Source of the DNA: Verrucomicrobiota bacterium | Lineage (GTDB): Bacteria; Verrucomicrobiota; Verrucomicrobiia; Chthoniobacterales; Terrimicrobiaceae | Assembly: GCA_026398275.1 (NCBI GenBank) | Contig: JAPLTF010000025.1 | Span: 1 to 64,000, forward strand | Reading direction: 5' to 3' | Length of the DNA: 64,000 nucleotides | Shown: positions 47,604 to 57,282 of the stretch, piece by piece | How positions within the stretch are numbered: the stretch's first letter is position 1 | Layout: each line of letters starts with the position of its first letter | Position numbers and translations under genes: made by a program | Notes under the pieces: model-generated | What the model was told of the DNA's origin: nothing | The model's database searches: none | Seen by the model: the letters and a program-made list of their open reading frames with translations, nothing else

Positions 47604-49102
47604 GGCCATACTTGCGAAGCGGACTGCAGGAAGTTGATGAGGAGGCTCGGGAAGAACCCGGTGACGAGCATCACCACGATCAGGGTGACGATGGCGCCGC
47701 GGGTGAGGCCGGAGATTTCCGGAAGCCCGGCCCAGCGGTCATTCAGGGGGCCGAAGAAAACCCGGCGGTAAGCGCGGAGCATGTAGACCGCGGAGATGAC
47801 GACCCCCCAGACGGCGCAGATCGTGGCGATCTGGAAATTGTTGAGCGCAAAAATTTCTTTCCCATTGATCGATCCCATCGACGGCTCGCCGCCGATGAAG
47901 GAGCCGAAGAAGACGAGCAGCTCGCCCGCAAAGCCCACGAACCCGGGAAGGCCGATGGCGGCAAAGGCGGCGAACCCGAAGAGCAGGCCGAACGCGGGCA
48001 TCGGTTTTGCGAACCCTCCGAGCTCGGCAAAATCGAGGGTTCCGGTGCGCTCGCGCAGCTCGCCGCTGAGGGCGAACAGCGCCGCGATCGAAAGCCCGTG
48101 GGCAAAGAGCATCAGGGAGGCACCGGTGAGGCTGAGGGTGTTGAGCGCGGCGAACCCGAGAAAAATGTAGCCCATGTGCATGACGCTCGAATACCCGAGC
48201 ATCCAGTCGAGCTTCCGCTGCGAGATCGTCACGTAACCGACGTAGAGGATGTTTCCGACGAGGAGCACGAGGAGAAGGTTGGAGAAGGCGGCGACCGACT
48301 CGGGAAGGATCGGGGCAGCGATTCGGATCAGGCCGTAGAGGCCGAACTTTTTCAGAACGCCGGCGTGGAGCATGGCAGCGGGAGCCGGGGCGCTGGCGTA
48401 GGCCTGGGGAGCCCACGTGTGGAAGGGGAAGAGCGAGACGAGGATTCCGAATCCGATGAGCAGAAGGAGATAGACCCAGTTGCCGTCCGGGAGGAATCCG
48501 GCCTCGGCCATGCCGATGATCGCCCGGAGATCGAATGTCCGCATGCCCTCCGGCTGGATCAGGTAGAGCCCGATCAGCCCGAGCAGGAGAACGAAGCTGC
48601 CGAGCGCGAGGTAGATCGTGGCCTTCCAGGCCGCGGCCTGCCGGTCGCCGGAGCCCCAGATTCCGATCAGAAGGAATGTCGGGATGAGGGCCAGCTCATG
48701 GAACATGTAGAAGAAGAAGAGATCGATCGAGGCAAAGGCCCCGATGCCGCCGGCCGAGATGAACAGGAGCGAGGCGTAGAACCAGTTGGCGTTCTTCTCC
48801 GGCGTGCGGGACACCGCCACGGCCGCGACCGTCACCAGCGCGGCCAGCAGGAGCATGATCAGGCTCAGCCCGTCGGCTCCCAGGGTCAGCGCGATCCCCA
48901 TCGAGGGAATCACCGGCAGCGACCACAGGAATTGGTAAGGAGCCTCCCCCTGCTTGTAAACAGCGAACAGGGCCAGCACAAAAACCAGATTCACGACAGA
49001 TGCAATGAGCGCGGTCATCCGGGCATTCGAGCCGACCAGAATGAATGCGATCGCCACCAGCGGGACGAGAATCAGAAATAGTAGGGGGCTGACCATGCTC
49101 AT
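47600..49102 (-). CDS. nuoM: NADH-quinone oxidoreductase subunit M
   Basis: Second antiporter-like subunit. 500 residues from ATG 49102 (MSMVSPLLFLILVPLV). Key features: FYMFHELALIPTFLLIGIWG (helix 5 Glu), LFPFHTWAPQAYASAPAPAA with the conserved Lys-His region, and GYSSVMHMGYIFLGFA. The ATG overlaps the nuoL stop by ATGA. Confidence 0.96.
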   Translation of the reverse strand: MSMVSPLLFLILVPLVAIAFILVGSNARMTALIASVVNLVFVLALFAVYKQGEAPYQFLWSLPVIPSMGIALTLGADGLSLIMLLLAALVTVAAVAVSRTPEKNANWFYASLLFISAGGIGAFASIDLFFFYMFHELALIPTFLLIGIWGSGDRQAAAWKATIYLALGSFVLLLGLIGLYLIQPEGMRTFDLRAIIGMAEAGFLPDGNWVYLLLLIGFGILVSLFPFHTWAPQAYASAPAPAAMLHAGVLKKFGLYGLIRIAAPILPESVAAFSNLLLVLLVGNILYVGYVTISQRKLDWMLGYSSVMHMGYIFLGFAALNTLSLTGASLMLFAHGLSIAALFALSGELRERTGTLDFAELGGFAKPMPAFGLLFGFAAFAAIGLPGFVGFAGELLVFFGSFIGGEPSMGSINGKEIFALNNFQIATICAVWGVVISAVYMLRAYRRVFFGPLNDRWAGLPEISGLTRGAIVTLIVVMLVTGFFPSLLINFLQSASQVWP

Positions 49103-50907
49103 CGGAAAATCAAAAGGTAAAGAAGCCCGACCACGCCGGCTCCGAAGAAAAATGCATACGCCTGGATGTTCCCGATCTGGAGGAACCTCAGCACAAACCC
49201 GCCGGCCCACGCAATTTTGCTCGGGACCTGGACGATGAGGAGGTCAACCACCCACCGGTCGGCCCAGGAAAGCACGGAAGCCCCGCCACCCTGGATGTTT
49301 TTCACAATCCAGTTGTAGAGGTCGTCGATGTAGAGCCGGTTGGCGAAGAACGGGATCGAGATCGGATCCTTGTCGGCGTTGCGATAAAGGAAAAATGCGG
49401 ACATGACGCCGACCGCGAAGAGAACCAGGAGGATCGGGTGGAGGATGTGCGGAACGCCCGGCGCTTCCTCGATGTGAAAAAACTTGTCCTCAATGAACGG
49501 CCAGCCCGCTGCAAACGAGGGCAGCGCGAGGCAGGCCAGCGGGACCAGCATCACCAGCGGAGACTCGACGGCGTGCTTGGCATGGTCATCCCTTGGCTTG
49601 CCAAGGAAGACAACCGCCAGCATCCGGACCGTGTAAAATGCGGTCAGCCCGGCCGTGGCAACCGAGAGCCATCCGAGAAGAGGATACTTGACGACCGCCC
49701 ACCCGATGATGAGGTCCTTGCTGTAGTAGCCGCTGAAGAGCGGGCATCCGGAGAGCGCCAGGCCGCCGACAACCATCGCCAAAAATGTGAACGGCATCTT
49801 ATTTTTCAGCGCCCCCATTTTCCAGATGTTCTGCTCGTGGTGCATGCCGACGATCACCGATCCCGCGCAAAGGAAGAGAAGGCACTTGAAGCACGCGTGG
49901 GTGAAGAGGTGGAACATCGGAACGTCCGGCGTCGCGGCCGATGCGATGCCGAGAACCATGTAGCCGAGCTGGGAAATCGTGGAATACGCGAGGATCCTCT
50001 TGATGTCATCCTGCTGCGTGGCCATGAGGGCCGCCGCGAAGCAGGTGATGCCGCCGATCCATGCGATCACGTCGAGCGCATGGGGGGCGGCCTCAAGGAT
50101 CGGGAAGATCCGGGCGAGCATGTAGACGCCAGCGGCCACCATCGTGGCGGCGTGGAGGAGCGAGGAGACCGGCGTCGGGCCTTCCATCGAGTTCGGCAGC
50201 CAGACGTGCAGCGGCATCTGGGCGGATTTCCCGACAGTCCCGCAAAAAACCAGAACGCAGGCGACGGTGAGATAAACCGGGTTGGCCGAGAAGACCGCAA
50301 TCCCGCTGGTCGTCAGCTCGCCGAACATCAGCGTGCCGGTCGCGGCCCACAGGAACAGGATGCCGAGCAGGAACCCGAAATCGCCCACGCGGTTGACGAT
50401 GAACGCCTGCTTGCTGGCGTCCGCGGCGGCGTCCTTTTTGAAATAGTGTCCGATGAGGATGTAGGAGCTCAGACCGACCAGCTCCCAGAAGATGAACATC
50501 ATCAGGAAATTGTCCGCAAGCACGATGCCGAGCATCGAGAAAAGGAACAGGGACAGCCCCGCAAAATACCGCCAGTAGCCCTCCTCGGTCTTCATGTAGC
50601 CGACCGAGTAGGTGAAGACGAGGGTCGCGATCGTCGTCACCACGACGAGCATCACCTTGCTCAGGTGGTCGATCGTCACCCCGATCGGGATCCGCAGGGC
50701 ATCGCCGATCTCGATCCAGGGAAATTGATTGGGCTCCGTCGGGTCGGGCTGGAAAAACATCCACCAGCTCAGCACGCACCCCAAGGCTGCGGATGCGATC
50801 GCCAGCCCGGCGCTCAGCGGCTTGGAGAACCGCCCGACAAAAAGGATCACGGCCGCCGCAACCAGCGGGCTGAAGAGAATAATCCAGGGCGCGGCGAGTG
50901 TGCTCAT
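49099..50907 (-). CDS. nuoL: NADH-quinone oxidoreductase subunit L
   Basis: Largest antiporter-like subunit with the long lateral helix. 602 residues from ATG 50907 (an adjacent TTG gives one more). Conserved: FMMFIFWELVGLSSYILIGH, VGKSAQMPLHVWLPNSMEGP, AYSTISQLGYMVLGIA, and FLFLCAGSVIVGMHHEQNIW. The start overlaps the nuoK stop (TGATG). Confidence 0.96.
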   Translation of the reverse strand: MSTLAAPWIILFSPLVAAAVILFVGRFSKPLSAGLAIASAALGCVLSWWMFFQPDPTEPNQFPWIEIGDALRIPIGVTIDHLSKVMLVVVTTIATLVFTYSVGYMKTEEGYWRYFAGLSLFLFSMLGIVLADNFLMMFIFWELVGLSSYILIGHYFKKDAAADASKQAFIVNRVGDFGFLLGILFLWAATGTLMFGELTTSGIAVFSANPVYLTVACVLVFCGTVGKSAQMPLHVWLPNSMEGPTPVSSLLHAATMVAAGVYMLARIFPILEAAPHALDVIAWIGGITCFAAALMATQQDDIKRILAYSTISQLGYMVLGIASAATPDVPMFHLFTHACFKCLLFLCAGSVIVGMHHEQNIWKMGALKNKMPFTFLAMVVGGLALSGCPLFSGYYSKDLIIGWAVVKYPLLGWLSVATAGLTAFYTVRMLAVVFLGKPRDDHAKHAVESPLVMLVPLACLALPSFAAGWPFIEDKFFHIEEAPGVPHILHPILLVLFAVGVMSAFFLYRNADKDPISIPFFANRLYIDDLYNWIVKNIQGGGASVLSWADRWVVDLLIVQVPSKIAWAGGFVLRFLQIGNIQAYAFFFGAGVVGLLYLLIFR

Positions 50908-51227
50908 CAAAACTTCAGGGTGTCGAGGTCCTCGACATGCGTGGTCTGCTTGGCGCGGAAGAGGGCCACGATGATCGCGAGGCCCACGGCGACCTCCGCC
51001 GCCGCGACGGTGATAATGAAAAACACAAACACCTGCGCGCTGTAGCCGGGCAGGCCGTCGTGGCCGGGGTGGAACCGCGAGAACGCGACCAGCGAAAGAT
51101 TCGCCGCGTTCAGCATCAGCTCCAGGCCCATGAAGATGATCAGGATGTTCCGGCGCAGGAGCACGCCCAGCAACCCGATCGCAAACAGGCCGCCGCTGAC
51201 AAAAAGATAGTGGGCGAGGGTCGGCAC
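50907..51227 (-). CDS. nuoK: NADH-quinone oxidoreductase subunit K
   Basis: Three-helix membrane subunit, 106 residues. Conserved Glu residues: [20 protein letters not shown] and [19 protein letters not shown]. The start is GTG 51227 just inside a short tandem repeat; no good ribosome site is seen, unusual for this operon. The 117-nt spacer to nuoJ is the only long gap between nuo genes here. Confidence 0.95.
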   Translation of the reverse strand: MPTLAHYLFVSGGLFAIGLLGVLLRRNILIIFMGLELMLNAANLSLVAFSRFHPGHDGLPGYSAQVFVFFIITVAAAEVAVGLAIIVALFRAKQTTHVEDLDTLKF

Positions 51228-51235
51228 GTCAGGGA

Positions 51236-51349
51236 AAGGATGAAGGATGAAGAATGAAGGATGAAGGATGTTCGCCCGCGCAATGCGCGGCTATCGGCTG
51301 CGGAGCGGCCCACTTTATACTTCCGCCTTCATACTTCATCCTTTTCATT
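51236..51349. repeat. Heptamer tandem repeat and inverted copy in the nuoJ-nuoK spacer
   Basis: Five head-to-tail copies of AAGGATG (the third AAGAATG) fill 51236-51270. On the nuoJ side, 51329-51349 carries two reverse copies (CATACTTCATCC). Between them lies a perfect hairpin CCGCGC-AAT-GCGCGG (51276-51290). The two arms could pair into a long stem in the operon mRNA. Confidence 0.8.
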
Positions 51350-51848
51350 TGAGCTCCCTCCGGCTGAGGACGACGACGCCGATCGTGGCGACGAGGAGGA
51401 GGACTCCGATGATTTGGAACGGGAGGTTGAAATTCCGGAAGAGCGCGAAGCCGACCTGTGCGACATCGTTGACGCCGGGAAGCGGGAGGTCCGGCTTGGT
51501 CTGCGCGGCCTCCGGAAGAGAGAAGACGACCTTGGTGAGCGCCGAGAGAAATCCCACCAGCACCATGCCCCCGCCCGCCCATGCGGCGAGCTTGACCGGA
51601 CGCCGGCCCTCGGTGCGCAGGTCGAGCAGCATGATGATGAACAGGAAAAGCACCATCACCGCGCCCGCGTAGACGAGCACCTGCACCACGGCGATAAAAA
51701 ACGCGTCGAGCGTCACGAACAGCGCGGCCAGCCCGACAAACGACATCACCAGGCTCATCGCGCTCGAGACCGGGCTCCGGAAGACCACCACCCCCGCCCC
51801 GAAAAGGAGCGTCAGAATGGCGAAGACCCAGAAGAGTGCGAGCTGCAT
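51345..51848 (-). CDS. nuoJ: NADH-quinone oxidoreductase subunit J
   Basis: Five-helix membrane subunit, 167 residues. Family block VVQVLVYAGAVMVLFLFIIM is present, with an N-terminal pair of helices (LALFWVFAILTLLFGAGVVV). 40 nt separate it from nuoI. Confidence 0.95.
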   Translation of the reverse strand: MQLALFWVFAILTLLFGAGVVVFRSPVSSAMSLVMSFVGLAALFVTLDAFFIAVVQVLVYAGAVMVLFLFIIMLLDLRTEGRRPVKLAAWAGGGMVLVGFLSALTKVVFSLPEAAQTKPDLPLPGVNDVAQVGFALFRNFNLPFQIIGVLLLVATIGVVVLSRRELK

Positions 51849-51888
51849 AGTGAATCGGCGGTTTTCTAACAGGAGCGGCTGGGGTCGG

Positions 51889-52419
51889 CTACTTTTTTTC
51901 GTTCCACTTGTTGACGAGGCCCGGCATGACCCCGCCGAGCTCGTAGAGTTTTGCCTTGTCGTGATTCATTTCGGCGCGGCTGTAGCCGGTGATCGAGTAG
52001 TCCTTGCGGAGGAAGATCGCCTGCTCCGGGCAGACCTCCTGGCAGAGCCCGCAGTAGATGCAGCGGATCATGTCGATGTCGAACTCCTTCGGGCGCTTCT
52101 CCACCTTCCCCCAGCGCTCGCCGGTCGGGATCTCCTCCGGCTTGATCGTGATCGCGCGCGGCGGGCAGATGAACTCGCAGAGCTGGCAGGCCACGCAGCG
52201 CTCGCGGCCCCATTCGTCGGTGACCAGCGTGGGGGCCCCACGATACCACTCCGGCAGGCTCTCGTCCCACCTCTGCTCGGGGTATTGCATCGTAACTTTT
52301 GTGCGGCCTGTGACCCGGTTCACGAAATGCCGGAGCGTGATCAACAGCCCGGCCGCAATCGCGGGAAGGTAGAGCTTCTCGGAGAGCGTGAGTTTTGGAC
52401 GTTGGACAGCAAGGGCCAT
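51889..52419 (-). CDS. nuoI: NADH-quinone oxidoreductase subunit I
   Basis: Carries clusters N6a and N6b, linking the peripheral arm to the membrane. 176 residues; two 4Fe-4S motifs, CVACQLCEFICPPRAITIKP and CIYCGLCQEVCPEQAIF. First gene of the nuoIJKLMN run; nuoA-F and nuoH are not in the window. Divergent from uvrC with about 200 bp between. Confidence 0.96.
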   Translation of the reverse strand: MALAVQRPKLTLSEKLYLPAIAAGLLITLRHFVNRVTGRTKVTMQYPEQRWDESLPEWYRGAPTLVTDEWGRERCVACQLCEFICPPRAITIKPEEIPTGERWGKVEKRPKEFDIDMIRCIYCGLCQEVCPEQAIFLRKDYSITGYSRAEMNHDKAKLYELGGVMPGLVNKWNEKK

Positions 52420-52629
52420 ACTTGTGGGAATTTGGTAACAAGGTTCGCCGCGCCTGACAACTGCGGACTCAAAAATCTACCTGTCCCCGGAATCCCCCGC
52501 TGCATTCCCGTCCTCGCTGCTCCCGCACGCAACCATGGAACACGCCCGCGCGCTCCCTCCGGACATATGGCCGGGAGCTTGGAAAACCTTCGGCTGGAGA
52601 ATTTCCTGCGGATGATCCATGTTGAGCCC

Positions 52630-54177
52630 ATGTCGCCGCGCCCGGATCTGAACGTCATCCTGAGGGACATGCCGCACAAGCCCGGCGTGTATCTCATGCG
52701 GGACCGGCTCAATCACGTGATCTACGTCGGCAAGGCCCGCGATCTCCGCAAGCGGGTGGGCAGCTATTTCATGCCGTCGCGGAAGATGACGGCGGATCCG
52801 AAGACTCGCGCGCTGATCGAGAGCGTATGGGATCTCGAATACCATGTCGTCCGCAGCGATGCGGAGGCTGTGCTTTTCGAGGGGCGGCTCATCAAGGAGT
52901 TCCGCCCGAAATACAATGTGAGCTTCAAGGACGACAAGCGGTTCCTGCTCGTCCGTGTGGATCTCAATGACATGTATCCGAAATTCGCGCTCACGCGGCT
53001 GAACAAGGAGGACGGAGCCAGGTATTTCGGGCCGTTTGCGCATTCCGGCGCGCTGCGCTCGACGCTCAACACGATGCGGAAAAAGTTCGGCCTGCGATCC
53101 TGCCGCGTGGCCATTCCCGGCGAGCGGGATTTCAAGCACTGCCTCGATCACGTGATCAAAAATTGCAGCGCCCCCTGTGTCGCAAAGGTCACCCGCGAGG
53201 AATACATGAGCCGCGTCGGGGCCGCGTGCGATTTCCTCGACGGCCAGAGCCGCGAGTGGATCGTGCAGGTCGAGGCCGACATGAAGGCCGCCGCGGGGCG
53301 GCTGGATTTCGAAAAAGCCGCACAGCTGAGAAACCTTCTCGACGACCTCAAAACCACGACAAAGACAATGACCCGCTTCACGCGGAAGTCCCTGCCGACG
53401 ACGATCAATCCCGCCGCCGACATCAGGGCCCTCCAGGACGCCCTCGGGCTTCCGCATCCACCGCACGTGATGGAATGCTTCGACATCTCGAACATCTCCT
53501 CGACCCATATCGTCGCCTCGATGGTCCGGTTCCGTGACGGCATTCCCGACCGCGCCGGCTACCGAAAATACCGGATCCACGGAACAAAAGGTCAGAACGA
53601 TTTTGCGAGCATGGCCGAGGTCGTCCGGCGGCGATACGGGCGGCTTCTGCGCGAGGCCTCGGTGCTGGATGAGAACGCGGAGTTCAACCAGGAGCCGGCC
53701 GGCGAGGCGGTGGCGCGGGTCGCGGAGGAGTCCGGCACGACGATCATCCCGGACCTGATCATCGTGGACGGCGGGCGCGGGCAGCTCTCCAGCGCCTGCA
53801 AGGAGCTGCGGCGCCTCGGAATTCACGAGGCGGCCGTCATCGGGCTGGCCAAGGAATTCGAGGAAATCTACCGCCCCGGCCGCCCGATCCCGATGAAGCT
53901 GCCGGAGGACAGCGGCGCCCTGCGCCTGCTGCAGAGAATCCGCGACGAAGCCCACCGGACCGCCAACGGCTACCACAGCCTCCTGCTCAAGCGCCGCGTC
54001 CGCGAGAGCCTGCTGGACGAAATCCCGGGCGTCAGCGCCGCCCGCAAGCAGGCGCTTCTCGAACGCTTCGGGTCGGTCGACCGCCTGAAAAAGGCGTCGG
54101 CGGAAAATATCTCCGCCGTCCCCGGAATCAGCGCCGCCCTGGCGGAAACAATTCTCGAAACTCTCTCGGCAAAGTAA
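52630..54177 (+). CDS. uvrC: Excinuclease ABC subunit C
   Basis: Makes both incisions in nucleotide excision repair. 515 residues, ~90 shorter than E. coli UvrC. GIY-YIG nuclease: KPGVYLMRDRLNHVIYVGKA with RKRVGSYF; UVR motif RLDFEKAAQLRNLLDDLK; UvrC RNase H domain MECFDISNISSTHIVASMVR and PDLIIVDGGRGQLSSA; C-terminal helix-hairpin-helix pair (DEIPGVSAARKQALLERFGS, then VPGISAALAETIL). The start is uncertain among ATG 52567, 52612 and 52630. Confidence 0.95.
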   Translation: MSPRPDLNVILRDMPHKPGVYLMRDRLNHVIYVGKARDLRKRVGSYFMPSRKMTADPKTRALIESVWDLEYHVVRSDAEAVLFEGRLIKEFRPKYNVSFKDDKRFLLVRVDLNDMYPKFALTRLNKEDGARYFGPFAHSGALRSTLNTMRKKFGLRSCRVAIPGERDFKHCLDHVIKNCSAPCVAKVTREEYMSRVGAACDFLDGQSREWIVQVEADMKAAAGRLDFEKAAQLRNLLDDLKTTTKTMTRFTRKSLPTTINPAADIRALQDALGLPHPPHVMECFDISNISSTHIVASMVRFRDGIPDRAGYRKYRIHGTKGQNDFASMAEVVRRRYGRLLREASVLDENAEFNQEPAGEAVARVAEESGTTIIPDLIIVDGGRGQLSSACKELRRLGIHEAAVIGLAKEFEEIYRPGRPIPMKLPEDSGALRLLQRIRDEAHRTANGYHSLLLKRRVRESLLDEIPGVSAARKQALLERFGSVDRLKKASAENISAVPGISAALAETILETLSAK

Positions 54178-54210
54178 ATCTGCCACGGTGGGTGGCCCGG
54201 CCGGAAGGAG

Positions 54211-54867
54211 CTACCTGGCCGGTTCGCTTTTGAGCGCGGATTCGAGGTCGCGGATATTTTCCTTCATCGCCTCGGGCTTGTCCGACTTCTGCTTCTCGAC
54301 GCGAGCGACGATCGCCCTGACGGTGTTTTTCATCTGGTCGATGGCCGTGGACTTGAGCAGCCCGGCCATTCCGGAGCTGGGGGTGACGAGGTTGGTGTAG
54401 CGGATGACAGACCCGTCCTTCCAGCGCTCGATCCGCAGGTTGCCTTCGCTGGCCTTGGTCTGGAGCGCCCGGACGAGGCTCCAGGAGACGAGGTATCCGC
54501 CATCCGCGCCGCTGGTCAGCGTATTGCGGACGGTGTAAAATTCGTCCGGGAGGATTGGGACATCGATCCCGTAATCGACCTCGGCCACGCACGGGCTGAC
54601 CTGCCGGGAGATCTCGGATTTGATGACTTTCGGGACATAGGCTTTTGCATTCCTGTAATCGCAAAACACCGCTGCCACCTCCTCGGGGCTCGCGTCGATT
54701 TTCTGGTAGATGCGGACCTTCGGCCAGGGATTGCCCTCGACCTCCTGGAGCATGGTGACCTGCCCGCCGTGTGCGACCTCGTCGCTCTGCTTTGCATCCA
54801 GGTCATCCAGCAGAGACGTGGCCAGAAGGGCCGGGCAGGAGAGCAGGAGGAACAGCAGGGGTTTCAT
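54211..54867 (-). CDS. Exported SRPBCC/START-like protein
   Basis: 218 residues with a signal peptide (MKPLLFLLLSCPALLATS). The mature part fits a START-like lipid-binding cradle: WPKVRIYQKIDASPEEVAAV, VFCDYRNAKAYVPKVIKSEI, FYTVRNTLTS, and a long C-terminal helix (AGLLKSTAIDQMKNTVRAIV). Ligand unknown. It converges on uvrC, with CCGGCC/GGCCGG flanking the junction at 54198-54225. Confidence 0.75.
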   Translation of the reverse strand: MKPLLFLLLSCPALLATSLLDDLDAKQSDEVAHGGQVTMLQEVEGNPWPKVRIYQKIDASPEEVAAVFCDYRNAKAYVPKVIKSEISRQVSPCVAEVDYGIDVPILPDEFYTVRNTLTSGADGGYLVSWSLVRALQTKASEGNLRIERWKDGSVIRYTNLVTPSSGMAGLLKSTAIDQMKNTVRAIVARVEKQKSDKPEAMKENIRDLESALKSEPAR

Positions 54868-54965
54868 GTCGGCAACAAACAAACCAAGGAAGCAGCCCAC
54901 TGCAAGCCGCGAGGAGAAAAAACTCTTCCGGCCGGGAGGCTTCGCTTGTTTACTGCCATCGACCC

Positions 54966-56246
54966 ATGTGTTCCGTCCAAGCCATCGCGCCGCCATCCTC
55001 GTCACTTTCCGCCGGGCAGATTCCCCCGCTGGTTGAGGAGGCGTGTGCCGGATACGACTGGGACGGAAAAAAGGTGCTCGTGATCGTGCCCGATGCCACC
55101 CGCACAGCCCCTGTGGGACAGGTTTTCCGGGCTCTTCATGCCACGGTCGCGGGCCGCTGCCGCGCCTTTGACGTGATGGTCGCGCTCGGCACGCATCCGC
55201 CGATGAGCGAGGAGGCGATCTGCGGGAGACTGGAAATCAGCGCCGCCGAAAAGCATTCCGCATTTTCCGCGGTGAACCTCTTCAACCACGAGTGGGACAA
55301 CCCGGAGGCTTTGGCCTGTCTGGGTTCGATCCCCGCCAAGGAGATCGGGGATCTCTCCGGCGGGCTGTTCTCGATGGACGTATCGGTCTCGATCAACCGG
55401 CGGCTGCTCGACTACGACAGGCTCATCATCATCGGCCCGGTCTTTCCGCACGAGGTCGTGGGGTGTTCGGGCGGGAACAAATACCTTTTTCCCGGCGTCG
55501 CGGGACCGGACATCCTCAACTTTTTCCACTGGCTGGGAGCGGTGATCACGAACCCGATGATCATCGGCAACAAGTGGACGCCGGTGCGCAGGGTGGTGGA
55601 CCGTGCGGCTGCGCTGGTCCCGGTGGAAAAGCTCTGCTTCTGCCTGGTGGTGCAGGGGGGCGGCCTCGCGGGGATATTTGCGGGGACGCCGGAAGCCGCC
55701 TGGGATGCCGCGAGCGATCTTTCGCAGGAGCTCCACATCGTGCGCAAGCCGAAGCCGTTCCACACCGTCCTCTCCTGCGCGCCGAAAATGTATGACGAGC
55801 TCTGGGTCGGCGGGAAGTGCATGTATAAACTCGAGCCGGTCGTGGCCGACGGCGGCGAGCTCATCATCTACGCACCGCACATCCACGAGGTCTCGGTCGT
55901 TCACGGCCATGTGCTCCGCCGGATCGGCTACCATTGCCGCGACTATTTTCTCAAACAGTGGGACAGGTTCAAAGACCTCCCCTGGGGCACGCTCGCTCAC
56001 TCGACGCACGTGCGGGGGATTGGAAAATTCGAGGACGGGATCGAGCAGTGCCGGATCCGCGTGACGCTCGCGACGGGAATCCCCGAGGACATCTGCCGGG
56101 AGATCAACCTGTGCTACCGAGACCCGGCATCCATCGACGTGGAGAGTTTCGCCAACCGCGAGGACGAAGGGATCCTGCTCGTGCGCAAGGCGGGCGAGAT
56201 GCTTTATCACCTTGACGATCGTCCGGATTGGGCGAAGGAGGCGTGA
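54966..56246 (+). CDS. larA: Lactate racemase family protein (LarA-like)
   Basis: LarA interconverts D- and L-lactate, or other 2-hydroxy acids, with a nickel pincer cofactor. 426 residues match. Blocks: VLVIVPDATRTAPVGQVFRA, MVALGTHPPMSEEA, NLFNHEWDN, and IGPVFPHEVVGCSGGNKYLF. The cofactor-making larB/C/E genes are not adjacent, so substrate and maturation are open; many LarA homologues act on other acids. It runs straight into queE (1-nt overlap TGATG). Confidence 0.85.
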   Translation: MCSVQAIAPPSSSLSAGQIPPLVEEACAGYDWDGKKVLVIVPDATRTAPVGQVFRALHATVAGRCRAFDVMVALGTHPPMSEEAICGRLEISAAEKHSAFSAVNLFNHEWDNPEALACLGSIPAKEIGDLSGGLFSMDVSVSINRRLLDYDRLIIIGPVFPHEVVGCSGGNKYLFPGVAGPDILNFFHWLGAVITNPMIIGNKWTPVRRVVDRAAALVPVEKLCFCLVVQGGGLAGIFAGTPEAAWDAASDLSQELHIVRKPKPFHTVLSCAPKMYDELWVGGKCMYKLEPVVADGGELIIYAPHIHEVSVVHGHVLRRIGYHCRDYFLKQWDRFKDLPWGTLAHSTHVRGIGKFEDGIEQCRIRVTLATGIPEDICREINLCYRDPASIDVESFANREDEGILLVRKAGEMLYHLDDRPDWAKEA

Positions 56247-56896
56247 TGTCCGCCACGCTCAAAATCAACGAGATCTACCAGTCGATCCAGGGCGAGAGCA
56301 CGTGGGCCGGGCTGCCGTGCGTGTTCATCCGGCTGACCGGCTGCGACCTGCGGTGCACGTATTGCGATACCGAGTATGCGTTCTTCGAGGGAAAGAAGCG
56401 CGCGGTGGACGAAATCCTGGCGGAGGTGCTGGCCATCGACTGCCCGCTGGTCGAGGTCACGGGCGGGGAGCCGCTGCTGCAAAAGAACGTCCTGCCGCTC
56501 ATGGCCTCGCTCTGCGATGCCGGCCGGACCGTGCTCATCGAGACGAGCGGGGCGCATGATATTTCGGCGATCGACCCGCGCGTCCACCGGATCATGGATT
56601 TGAAATGCCCGGATTCCGGGGAGTGCGGCAGAAACCGCTTTGAAAACATCCCGCTGCTCACGGCTCGCGACGAGGTGAAGTTCGTGATCGGCTCGCGGGG
56701 CGACTACGAATGGACGCGCGACCAGATCCGCTCGCACGGGCTCGCCTCGCGGTGCGCGGCCGTGCTGCTGAGCCCGGTCTTCGGGCGGATCGAGCCGCGC
56801 GAGATTGTGGACTGGATGCTCGCCGACCGGCTGCAGGCAAGATTTCAGCTCCAGATGCACAAAATGATTTGGGAGCCGCGCGCCCGTGGGGTATAA
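56246..56896 (+). CDS. queE: 7-carboxy-7-deazaguanine synthase
   Basis: Radical-SAM enzyme for the deazaguanine ring of queuosine. 216 residues. EIYQSIQGESTWAGLPCVFI opens it; the cluster motif is C-x3-C-x2-C in CDLRCTYCDTEYAF; VEVTGGEPLLQ and LIETSGAHDISAIDP follow. Co-transcribed with larA upstream and queD 9 nt downstream. Confidence 0.96.
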   Translation: MSATLKINEIYQSIQGESTWAGLPCVFIRLTGCDLRCTYCDTEYAFFEGKKRAVDEILAEVLAIDCPLVEVTGGEPLLQKNVLPLMASLCDAGRTVLIETSGAHDISAIDPRVHRIMDLKCPDSGECGRNRFENIPLLTARDEVKFVIGSRGDYEWTRDQIRSHGLASRCAAVLLSPVFGRIEPREIVDWMLADRLQARFQLQMHKMIWEPRARGV

Positions 56897-56905
56897 GGGC
56901 GGGCC

Positions 56906-57268
56906 ATGAAAGTCCGCCTGTCCAAAGATTTTATTGTCGAGGCCGCACAGAGCCTTCCGAAAGTTCCCGCCGGCCACAAGTGCTCTCGCCTCCACGGCCA
57001 CACGTTCACGATCGAGATTTGCGCCGAGGGCGAGGTGAACCCCGAGACCGGATGGCTCTATGACCACGCCGAGATCAGCCGCGCGATGAAACCGATCGTC
57101 GAGGAGCTGGACCATTCTTATCTGAACGAAATCCCCGGCCTCGAAAACCCGACGATCGAGATGATGTGCGGCTGGATCTGGAAAAAGCTGAAGCCCGCCC
57201 TCCCGGAGCTTTGCGAGATCATCATCCACGAGACTCCCTCCGCGCGCTGCATCTACCGCGGAAACTGA
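56906..57268 (+). CDS. queD: 6-carboxy-5,6,7,8-tetrahydropterin synthase
   Basis: Supplies QueE's substrate in queuosine synthesis. 120 residues. Zn ligands and catalytic Cys in VPAGHKCSRLHGHTFTIEIC, Asp/His in YDHAEI and EELDHSYLNEIPG, and Glu near LCEIIIHETPSARCIYRG. The queC gene is not here. Confidence 0.96.
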   Translation: MKVRLSKDFIVEAAQSLPKVPAGHKCSRLHGHTFTIEICAEGEVNPETGWLYDHAEISRAMKPIVEELDHSYLNEIPGLENPTIEMMCGWIWKKLKPALPELCEIIIHETPSARCIYRGN

Positions 57269-57282
57269 AATCCGGGCCCCGC

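Noticed and set aside
47585-49081. Plus-strand open frame opposite nuoM
   Set aside because: Charged, repetitive product caused by the complement of hydrophobic codons of nuoM.
49438-51045. Plus-strand open frame opposite nuoL and nuoK
   Set aside because: Same cause as the nuoM shadow.
52477-54186. Minus-strand open frame opposite uvrC
   Set aside because: uvrC is certain on the other strand; the antisense translation has no recognisable motif.
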